DNA from: JACQSU01 sp964359785
GTDB taxonomy: Archaea > Nanobdellota > Nanobdellia > Woesearchaeales > JAGWAF01
Assembly (NCBI GenBank): GCA_964359785.1
Contig: CAYHWL010000067.1
Location: forward strand, 1 to 8,546
Length of the DNA: 8,546 nt
Direction: 5' to 3'
Made by a program: the position numbers and the translations under genes. Positions 1-4,558 of the stretch are shown piece by piece. Under the pieces are notes generated by a model. That model saw only the letters and a program-made list of their open reading frames with translations, ran no database searches and was not told where the DNA came from. The first letter of the stretch is position 1; each line of letters starts with the position of its first letter.

Positions 1-102
1 TAATAGCTCTTTCTTGATACTTGGGGCTATATCTAGGGTTATCACCTTAATCAGGGCTTCATGTAGCTGGTCTTTGTTCCATTCGAATGGTTTGAACCTC
101 AT
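1..102 (-). CDS. Partial unknown protein, 5' end only (runs off the window)
   Basis: An ATG at 102-100 opens a leftward frame that stays open for 34 codons to the window edge. It begins MRFKPFEWNKDQLHEALIKV, and the rest is mixed hydrophobic and charged, as in a soluble alpha-helical protein. A TATA-like TTTAAATA (124-131) is centred about 26 bases upstream of the ATG, which would give a leaderless transcript like others in this window. I do not recognise the family, and too little is present to assign a function. It overlaps the end of another small leftward frame (59-220) by 44 bases. Either the two form an overlapping pair or one of them is not translated. The open frame and promoter spacing are seen; that it is a gene is inferred. 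Confidence 0.5.
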   Translation of the reverse strand, partial: MRFKPFEWNKDQLHEALIKVITLDIAPSIKKELL

Positions 103-220
103 AGACAGAGTCCAACTCCAGAATATTTAAATCTGTGTTTCCGCATTTGATTATAATTTGTTTGTTATCCAGTTGATTACCATTTTGTATGTGTATACTC
201 GTATCCTTGATTTTAAGCAC
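59..220 (-). CDS. Small unknown protein (53 aa, GTG start)
   Basis: A GTG at 220-218 opens a 53-codon leftward frame ending in TGA at 61-59. The protein begins VLKIKDTSIHIQNGNQLDNK. It alternates hydrophobic and polar residues (IIIKC, LNILELDSVYEV), which suggests a small beta-rich fold. An AT-rich stretch, GATAAAA at 256-262, lies about 39 bases upstream and could be its promoter. No well-spaced ribosome site is visible; the GAGGG before the GTG is too close. The frame's 3' end overlaps the start of the partial gene at the window edge by 44 bases. Small overlapping pairs of this kind are common in toxin-antitoxin loci, but nothing here identifies either partner. The composition looks protein-like; confidence is limited by length. 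Confidence 0.38.
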   Translation of the reverse strand: MLKIKDTSIHIQNGNQLDNKQIIIKCGNTDLNILELDSVYEVQTIRMEQRPAT

Positions 221-350
221 TACCCTCTCACTCGCCTATCCCAGCTCTCCAGCCCTTTTATCTCCAATCTGATGTATGTGTCTTATGATCTGTCTGCCGG
301 TTTAGCCTTTTTCATAGTGCGATAATATACTGCGCTATGGTTATCCACCC
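221..350. other. Intergenic stretch without an identified gene
   Basis: Between the small frame ending the left edge and the leftward operon I see only short broken frames, such as a 10-codon frame starting MKKAKPADRS on the minus strand. I see no repeat, tRNA or hairpin worth naming. AT-rich tracts such as the one at 256-262 could serve as a promoter for the leftward gene at 220. Confidence 0.4.
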
Positions 351-707
351 TCAATACACCCACACCGTCCTTCTAGTGATTCGTTTGGCGCCCTTTACCA
401 ACTTAGCGAACCACAATAAGGCGCCTTTAGTGTCCTTGCGGTGATTCTGCCACTCTTCACAGGCCACCCTCTCCGTTGGACCATCATCCTCCACAATGTG
501 CTCAAGCAGGTGTTCGATATCCTGACTCTTTGGACCTTGCGAGATCTTCAACGACTTCAAAGAAGGACAAGAATACAACACCACGGCGCTTAGAGCCTTG
601 CGCTTCAAAGGTCTACACAATAACCTACGGGTAAGGATCCACTGATCAGAACCACCTAAATGAAACTTCAAATCCTCCAAAGTACGACTAGATATGGCAG
701 ACATCAT
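351..707 (-). CDS. Unknown protein, second gene of a coupled pair (118 aa)
   Basis: A leftward frame of 118 codons starts with two consecutive ATGs at 707-702. Its first ATG overlaps the TGA of the upstream 273-codon gene in the sequence ATGA (704-707), the classic sign of translational coupling. The product is strongly basic, especially at the C-terminus (AKLVKGAKRITRRTVWVY), and has a Lys-rich central stretch (CPSLKSLKISQGPKSQ). This could suit binding to nucleic acid, but no known domain is recognisable. It has no signal peptide or membrane segment. The coupling says it works with the 273-codon protein, probably in fixed stoichiometry. The family is unknown to me. Confidence 0.6.
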   Translation of the reverse strand: MMSAISSRTLEDLKFHLGGSDQWILTRRLLCRPLKRKALSAVVLYSCPSLKSLKISQGPKSQDIEHLLEHIVEDDGPTERVACEEWQNHRKDTKGALLWFAKLVKGAKRITRRTVWVY

Positions 708-1525
708 CGTTTCACCTTGTACTTTCGTTCAGGACCCATCATAATCTCCGCAAGACACTCATGAGTATTACGCTTCACTTTCATAGGCTCCAATATGTAA
801 TTCTCACACATTGAACCAAGCAGCCTATCTGTCTTGCCAAGCCAAGCAATAACTGACTCCTTAGGACCAAACACATCAACCTTGAAGGAGGTAAAATCAG
901 GGTCTACCTCATATTCTGGATGCCAATGCATGTCACCCTCATTATAACTCCACGACCCCATGATAATGCTTCCACCAACATCCAAAGACTTCAAAGCAAC
1001 AGGATTAGCCAAACAAACGAAAATACCCGAAAACTCCCAGCCATCACAGCCATATGCGTTTAAAGATCCTGCACAAGGGACCACATTACGCATGATATCT
1101 GAACGATGCAACATATTAATTACATTAGGAAGGTAATTCGCATCCCCCGGCTCACTTTGAACCCTAAACTCGATGTGACGCAGTTTCTCCTTATTTGGTC
1201 CCATAAAGTCAAACCAGTGAAACCTATATACGCGATCATGCCTAATCCACAAAGATCCTGAACCACTTACACTAAGACCCTCAAAAAGACGATGTGATCT
1301 ATCAAGAAAGGAATAATCCTTCCCAGGCAATAAAACATTGAACCCGCCAACCCACTGCCTGCCCATCCCTTCTGAATGGAATAAAGAGAGCCTGGCCTCG
1401 CCTTTATCTTTAAACCCAAGACAAGCCTTCTGTGCTTTGACCTTCTTCTTGGCTTGCACCACAGTACAAGGTGAGATAGCATCCCGTATCGTCGCTGCAA
1501 GCTTTGCTTCTCGTCCATTTGCCAT
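704..1525 (-). CDS. Unknown protein, first gene of a coupled pair (273 aa)
   Basis: A long leftward frame starts at ATG 1525-1523 and ends in TGA at 704-706. The protein has a basic, helical N-terminus (MANGREAKLAATIRDAISPC, then a Lys-rich segment). The middle is rich in Gly, Trp, His and Phe and looks beta-strand rich. Two stretches resemble each other loosely: residues about 80-115 (FEGLSVSGSGSLWIRH then FHWFDF) and about 178-215 (LKSLDVGGSIIMGSW then MHWHPEYEV). This may be an internal duplication. I recognise no family and no catalytic motif. A TATA-like element 27 bases upstream supports the start and a leaderless transcript. The gene diverges from the CARF regulator operon, so that regulator may control it. 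Confidence 0.68.
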   Translation of the reverse strand: MANGREAKLAATIRDAISPCTVVQAKKKVKAQKACLGFKDKGEARLSLFHSEGMGRQWVGGFNVLLPGKDYSFLDRSHRLFEGLSVSGSGSLWIRHDRVYRFHWFDFMGPNKEKLRHIEFRVQSEPGDANYLPNVINMLHRSDIMRNVVPCAGSLNAYGCDGWEFSGIFVCLANPVALKSLDVGGSIIMGSWSYNEGDMHWHPEYEVDPDFTSFKVDVFGPKESVIAWLGKTDRLLGSMCENYILEPMKVKRNTHECLAEIMMGPERKYKVKR

Positions 1526-1550
1526 TAGACTGCCAATGAATAAGCCCCCT

Positions 1551-1556
1551 TAAATA
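1551..1556 (-). promoter_or_regulatory. TATA-like box for the leftward unknown gene pair
   Basis: On the minus strand the sequence reads TATTTA followed by AAGGGGG. It is centred about 27 bases upstream of the ATG at 1525. This spacing predicts transcription starting at or next to the start codon, so a leaderless message. Confidence 0.55.
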
Positions 1557-1561
1557 CTTTT

Positions 1562-1575
1562 CTATCAAATGGTAG
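1562..1575. promoter_or_regulatory. Near-palindrome between divergent promoters, candidate operator
   Basis: CTATCA-AA-TGGTAG is an inverted repeat with 5 of 6 matching arm positions. It lies beside the leftward TATA box. Its arms resemble those of the perfect palindrome centred about 42 bases away (1604-1616). The neighbouring winged-helix CARF protein is the obvious candidate to bind it; this is inference. Confidence 0.35.
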
Positions 1576-1603
1576 AATGTCTTAGGATTGATAGAATAGT
1601 TGT

Positions 1604-1616
1604 TATCCAATGGATA
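1604..1616. promoter_or_regulatory. Perfect 13-base palindrome, candidate operator
   Basis: TATCCA-A-TGGATA has perfect 6-base arms around one central base. It sits about 22 bases upstream of the rightward TATA box of the CARF regulator gene. The position suits autoregulation by a dimeric winged-helix protein. Binding is inferred from position and symmetry. Confidence 0.4.
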
Positions 1617-1638
1617 TGTCAGGTCATCCATAGAAAGG

Positions 1639-1648
1639 TATATAAAAT
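1639..1648 (+). promoter_or_regulatory. TATA box with BRE-like purines for the CARF operon
   Basis: TATATAAAAT is preceded by GAAAGG, which resembles a TFB-recognition (BRE) purine stretch. The box is centred about 26-27 bases upstream of the ATG at 1670, which predicts a nearly leaderless transcript. A GGTGA at 1656-1660 could act as a ribosome site if transcription starts earlier. Confidence 0.7.
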
Positions 1649-1669
1649 AGGCATTGGTGAATAACGACT

Positions 1670-2272
1670 ATGAGCGACAAGGTACTGATAGCTACGCTGT
1701 ATAGCCCTGAACCAGTCATATTAGCAACAACCCAGACTGGACCAAATAGACTCATCCTACTAGTTGATACTGAACCATCCAAAGAACAAAACGACAGCCT
1801 AAAACTCATACAGAACTCAATAGGTAAAGTGATGGAGATCAAAGTGGTCAAGACCGATGTATATGATATAGTGAAAGTAGCCGCCAAATGTGTGGAGATA
1901 ATCGACATGCAGCCAATTGAGGACTCCATATATGTCAATATCACATCTGGAAGAAAGACCAAGGCTATTGGATTACTCTTTGCCGCGTACGCGCGGCACG
2001 AAAGAGTAAAGAGAATCGCCTATAACCCAGAAGAGGATAAGGCATCGGTGGTGTATCTGCCGCGTTTGAGCTTCCGATTGACAGAAAGCCAAAAACAGAT
2101 ACTAGACTACCTGGATAAAGGGAAGTACGATAGCATAACCGATCTAGCGGAGAAGATTGATTTGTCTAAGGCTATGCTATACCGCGCGATTGACGAATTG
2201 AAAGATATGGACTTACTCACCACAGAAGAAGGATTGAAACTCACAGATGCTGGGAAGATAGCGAGGTTGTGA
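1670..2272 (+). CDS. CARF domain-winged-helix transcription regulator (Csa3/HFX_2341-like)
   Basis: The 200-residue protein has two parts. Residues 1-130 form a Rossmann-like CARF domain with alternating beta strands (VLIATLYSPEPVILAT, RLILLVD) and the motif VNITSGRKTKAIGLLFAAY at 89-107. That motif matches the nucleotide-binding loop of CARF proteins, which in type III CRISPR systems sense cyclic oligoadenylate. Residues about 137-200 form a winged helix (LTESQKQILDYL, then SITDLAEKIDLSKAMLYRAI). Length and order match the Csa3/HFX_2341 (DUF6293) regulator family. It is followed after 12 bases by a putative nuclease gene in the same operon. No cas gene, CRISPR array or cyclic-oligonucleotide synthase is visible here, so the ligand is unknown. 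It probably controls its own operon and perhaps the divergent pair. Confidence 0.82.
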   Translation: MSDKVLIATLYSPEPVILATTQTGPNRLILLVDTEPSKEQNDSLKLIQNSIGKVMEIKVVKTDVYDIVKVAAKCVEIIDMQPIEDSIYVNITSGRKTKAIGLLFAAYARHERVKRIAYNPEEDKASVVYLPRLSFRLTESQKQILDYLDKGKYDSITDLAEKIDLSKAMLYRAIDELKDMDLLTTEEGLKLTDAGKIARL

Positions 2273-2284
2273 TGGGGGATTAAT

Positions 2285-2965
2285 ATGACCAACATAAATA
2301 TTACTAAGCTAATCCAATTTTATGATGAGAAAGATAAGGATAACTCCCAACTTGCCACGCCAATTACATGCATTGCAGGAGAAGATCTAGGGTTTGCCTT
2401 GTTTTCAAAATACTGGAATGAAAATGAACTCGGCCAGGCAACTGTACTCGAAGGAAAACCAATCCAACCAGGTGAAGGGCATCGTAAAAAATGGCTAGAC
2501 GGATGGATAGGGATATATGAACAAGAAAAATTGAAAAAGGTTTTTCAAACTGAAGTGAAAAACTGGTCGGCGCATTCCAAAAATGGGACTCATTTAGCGT
2601 TTAAAGCTCCAATTGGAGAAATGAAAAAGTATGCGGATCAATCCTGGGCCAAACTTTGGGATGCTCAACAGGATACTTTCAAAGAAGATAATGTCGCCAA
2701 AGTATTATTGGAAATGACACCCCCTGCACATGTCGATGTCCCTATTGCTCCCTTGCTAATCTTTTGGAGGGTATTACAAATTGAAGATGGTGAACCCAAA
2801 ATTCTAATGGAAAAAAAGATTAATCATGGTTGTTTCAGTTCGGTATGGATATTTTCTATGTCAGCCTATCTTCGCAGACTAATCAAGCAGGATGTACACA
2901 CAATCCGTATTGAAATGAAAAAATATGATAAATGTCGCAATAAGATGACTGAAATTTTTGGATGA
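2285..2965 (+). CDS. Putative PD-(D/E)xK-type nuclease, operon partner of the CARF regulator
   Basis: The 226-residue soluble protein has a residue pattern like the PD-(D/E)xK nuclease core. A helix carries E33 in GEDLGFALFSKYW, an Asp sits at D72 in KKWLDGW, and a strand carries E90-x-K92 in FQTEVKNWSAHS. A trailing ExKNW with a nearby Asp is typical of restriction-endonuclease-like folds, but overall family membership is inferred from this pattern alone. The C-terminal half (about 139-226) is beta-rich with a Trp-Arg stretch (FWRVLQIEDG) and a basic tail. A G-rich ribosome site (GGGGG, 2274-2278) precedes the ATG, and the gene follows the CARF regulator by 12 bases. The likely role is a DNA- or RNA-cleaving effector under control of that regulator. 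It could instead be an inactive homologue. Confidence 0.62.
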   Translation: MTNINITKLIQFYDEKDKDNSQLATPITCIAGEDLGFALFSKYWNENELGQATVLEGKPIQPGEGHRKKWLDGWIGIYEQEKLKKVFQTEVKNWSAHSKNGTHLAFKAPIGEMKKYADQSWAKLWDAQQDTFKEDNVAKVLLEMTPPAHVDVPIAPLLIFWRVLQIEDGEPKILMEKKINHGCFSSVWIFSMSAYLRRLIKQDVHTIRIEMKKYDKCRNKMTEIFG

Positions 2966-2997
2966 ACCCTGTCGTTAATACCCCCACAACCTCTCGC

Positions 2998-3014
2998 GCA
3001 CTGGACAGATGGAC
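2998..3014. repeat. Repeat copy 1, shared with 4496-4521
   Basis: GCACTGGACAGATGGAC recurs at 4496-4521 with a nine-base insertion after GCACTGGACA. Both copies are followed within a few bases by CTAAT. Both lie upstream of an AT-rich TATA-like stretch and a rightward start codon, so they may be a duplicated regulatory segment or the edges of a lost element. Confidence 0.45.
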
Positions 3015-3053
3015 CCCCTAATCTCTTATGTTTAAAAATCATTTCGAATTGCA

Positions 3054-3182
3054 ATGAAGAGACGCCTAAACTCAAGACAAGAGATGAATCTTTCCGCGCT
3101 GATTTCAAAGGAGAGGGACAAGTTGTCCCCTTCCCTTGGAACATGGAGGAGAGACATCAAGAATAGCGTATCAGGCCCATAA
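3054..3182 (+). CDS. Possible small basic protein (42 aa)
   Basis: An ATG at 3054 opens a 42-codon rightward frame ending in TAA at 3180-3182. The product is very basic (starts MKRRLNSRQEMNLSALISKE, ends WRRDIKNSVSGP). A TATA-like TTTAAAAA (3031-3038) lies about 20 bases upstream, slightly closer than the spacing elsewhere here. The repeat at 2998-3014 lies upstream of it, as its second copy does for the gene at 4559. The frame contains the inverted repeat centred at 3122. Its end overlaps the convergent gene at 3171 by 12 bases. It may be a real small gene, a remnant of a larger one, or chance. Confidence 0.28.
   Translation: MKRRLNSRQEMNLSALISKERDKLSPSLGTWRRDIKNSVSGP
3107..3137. repeat. 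Imperfect 31-base inverted repeat
   Basis: The core GGGACAA-G-TTGTCCC (3115-3129) is a perfect palindrome. The flanks extend the symmetry to 12 of 15 arm positions, with one more G-T pair possible in RNA. It lies about 34 bases past the stop of the leftward gene ending at 3171. No U-rich tract follows it on either strand, so it could be an mRNA 3' hairpin or a protein-binding site rather than a typical archaeal terminator. Confidence 0.45.
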
Positions 3183-3506
3183 AGTCCTGTTCATCGCTTG
3201 GACTATTTTGAGTTTCAAAGGTCTGTGTTCTTTTTTCCTGATGTGGCCCATCATCTGCATATTGGCTGGCCACACCTCATCTTCGCAGAACCTGAACTCA
3301 GCCATGATAGTATTGATTTTTGGCGCTTTTTTGAATAATAGGATATCCTCCTTGTTCTCTTTGGCGTCTGCCACCAGGCTGAGCAGACTGGCATTGCTTG
3401 AGGCGGATAACTTGCGAAGCTTCTTGAGCCCGACAACAATATCGTTCACACCTTTGTGATCTTTGGAATCAAGAATCTTTTCGAAGGATAACTCTTTGTG
3501 GGGCAC
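3171..3506 (-). CDS. Unknown small protein, partner of the Panacea-like gene (111 aa, GTG start)
   Basis: The frame starts at GTG 3506-3504, directly after the TAA of the upstream gene (TAAGTG, no gap). A GGAG about nine bases upstream of the GTG, inside the preceding gene, is a good ribosome site and fixes this start. The protein is Lys-rich. Its N-terminus is helical (LSFEKILDSKDHKG, then GLKKLRKLSASSNASLLSL); its central stretch (KEDILLFKKAPKINTIMAEF) looks beta-strand-like; its C-terminus is basic. I do not recognise the family. Genes paired with Panacea-type antitoxins are diverse toxins, so a toxin role is possible, but only from gene pairing. Confidence 0.6.
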   Translation of the reverse strand: MPHKELSFEKILDSKDHKGVNDIVVGLKKLRKLSASSNASLLSLVADAKENKEDILLFKKAPKINTIMAEFRFCEDEVWPANMQMMGHIRKKEHRPLKLKIVQAMNRTLWA

Positions 3507-3965
3507 TTAGATCATCTCCTTCTTCTCTAAATCAGAATGCGCCTGGATCACTTCCGCTTGAGCGAATTGCGGTTTGAGCTGTGTGAAATGCAAGAATAGC
3601 AACTCTTTAGGGTCTTTTCGATGTAGTTCTTTAAGGAACAAAAGTGTCGCAGCTATCTCAAGCCAATCGACATCATTCTTGTAAGGCTCTAGTTTGTCCA
3701 ATATCTGTTGGAAATCGGATTCTTGTGTATCATGATCAAATCTAACTTTTTGGATATTATTCCAGTTGTCGATATGAAACGCGTCCCGTGTCAAATCTAA
3801 ACTGTATGGCCCACGAAGATAGAGGTTGAATTCGTAGCCAAAATCTATCCCTTGAGATCTCAAGATGAACACGAACTTCTGCAGTTTCAAGCGGTTGTCA
3901 AAGGAGTCTAGGTTGAAATTGGGATAGAGTCTTTTTACCAGTCCGGCTAACGCTAGAGGATCCAT
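3507..3965 (-). CDS. Panacea/YwgA-like protein, candidate antitoxin (152 aa)
   Basis: The N-terminal half carries the pattern NRLKLQKFVFIL (24-35) followed by GYEFNLYLRGPYS (43-55). The same pattern, a helix KLQK then G-Y-x-F plus GPYS, is typical of the Panacea/SocA-like (DUF4065) domain and of YwgA-like archaeal proteins. Panacea domains act as broadly used antitoxins, often beside varied toxin genes, and SocA is a proteolytic adaptor. The C-terminal half is helical (WLEIAATLLFLKELHR, 101-116). The family assignment comes from this motif by memory. The start is supported by a TATA-like element about 25 bases upstream of the ATG. It is the first gene of a two-gene leftward operon, immediately abutting an unknown 111-residue protein. 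Confidence 0.66.
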   Translation of the reverse strand: MDPLALAGLVKRLYPNFNLDSFDNRLKLQKFVFILRSQGIDFGYEFNLYLRGPYSLDLTRDAFHIDNWNNIQKVRFDHDTQESDFQQILDKLEPYKNDVDWLEIAATLLFLKELHRKDPKELLFLHFTQLKPQFAQAEVIQAHSDLEKKEMI

Positions 3966-4250
3966 AATATTTGGTTTGAAAGCCGCTTTATATGTTTTTC
4001 GACGAGAAACCCGAAAAATTTCTGGTGATTCGGCTTCTAAGAGAATTCATTCAGCCAAGCATATAGTCGTAACCGTTGGTTACTGGCAAGACTCTTGCTG
4101 CATTCGGTATCGTATAAGCCTATTCGGACATTGGTAATAGGGACTAATCTGAACTGTCGACAATCTGTCTACAGTTAAAATTACCTGCGGATGAGGGAGT
4201 AAGAAAAATAATTGTTCAAACAGAAAAACGCAGTGTAACCTAACACCAGC
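3966..4250. other. 285-base stretch with no gene seen
   Basis: All six frames are broken by stops and no credible small gene with a promoter is visible. It contains a weak inverted repeat, AACTGT at 4152-4157 and ACAGTT at 4171-4176, with a 13-base loop. I find no tRNA, CRISPR or convincing C/D-box pair. The leftward TATA box for the Panacea-like gene occupies its left end. A non-coding RNA cannot be excluded. Confidence 0.5.
3986..3993 (-). promoter_or_regulatory. TATA box for the Panacea-like operon
   Basis: The minus strand reads ATATAAAG, centred about 25 bases upstream of the ATG at 3965. This predicts a leaderless transcript. Confidence 0.6.
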
Positions 4251-4412
4251 TCACTTATTTTCCTCGACGAACTTCTTGATGTCTTCGATGTTGTCAAGGA
4301 TCAGCTTTGCTTTCTTGAGGCCAAATGAGAAGGGGAACTTATCCTCTACGTCAGCGCTTGTCAATAGGGTTATTGTCTTGTTACCTTTGTATTCTCCGAT
4401 TTTGGTTGCCAT
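4251..4412 (-). CDS. Small conserved-looking hypothetical protein (53 aa)
   Basis: I place the start at ATG 4412-4410, giving MATKIGEYKGNKTITLLTSA and so on. The frame can be extended to a TTG at 4478, but the extension looks unlike the rest. A TATA-like CATATTAA (4435-4442) lies about 27 bases upstream of 4412, the usual spacing in this window. The protein has a strand-rich N-terminus (EYKGNKTITLL). It ends in a helix after the pattern FPFSFGLKKAKLILDNIEDIKKFVEE (the part from FPFSFG to the C-terminus). I recall small archaeal and bacterial proteins with this YKG and FPFxFGxxKAxLILxNI pattern, but no function is known to me. It is a soluble single-gene unit. Confidence 0.66.
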   Translation of the reverse strand: MATKIGEYKGNKTITLLTSADVEDKFPFSFGLKKAKLILDNIEDIKKFVEENK

Positions 4413-4434
4413 AGAAAAGAAGAGATGGGACTCC

Positions 4435-4442
4435 TTAATATG
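4435..4442 (-). promoter_or_regulatory. TATA-like box for the 53-residue protein gene
   Basis: The minus strand reads CATATTAA, centred about 27 bases before the ATG at 4412. It supports that start over the upstream TTG. Confidence 0.4.
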
Positions 4443-4495
4443 CTTATCCACGAAAAAGTTGAAAGATTTTCGGATCAATCACAGCGATATTTCCG

Positions 4496-4521
4496 GCACT
4501 GGACACACTAGACAGATGGAC
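4496..4521. repeat. Repeat copy 2, shared with 2998-3014
   Basis: GCACTGGACA (4496-4505) and GACAGATGGAC (4511-4521) match the copy at 2998-3014, apart from an extra nine bases. The repeat directly abuts the AT-rich promoter of the gene at 4559. Confidence 0.45.
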
Positions 4522-4524
4522 TAA

Positions 4525-4536
4525 TTTATTTTTATA
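4525..4536 (+). promoter_or_regulatory. TATA-like box for the AlbA_2/HATPase gene
   Basis: TTTATTTTTATA is centred about 28 bases upstream of the ATG at 4559. This is consistent with a leaderless transcript and with choosing that ATG over the adjacent TTG at 4556. Confidence 0.5.
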
Positions 4537-4558
4537 GTCCGGAAACTATCCTGGTTTG

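Noticed and set aside
1267..1631. Several 70-80 codon frames around the start of the 273-residue gene
   Set aside because: They are alternative frames of that gene and its promoter region, with no supporting signals.
2866..3144. 92-codon minus-strand frame
   Set aside because: It covers the end of the nuclease gene in antisense, has no promoter or ribosome site, and has an unlikely composition.
3136..3459. 107-codon plus-strand frame
   Set aside because: It is antisense to the 111-residue gene, which has a well-placed ribosome site and a coupled upstream gene.
4152..4176. AACTGT/ACAGTT inverted repeat as a terminator or small RNA
   Set aside because: Only six base pairs with a 13-base loop and no U-rich tail; this is expected by chance.
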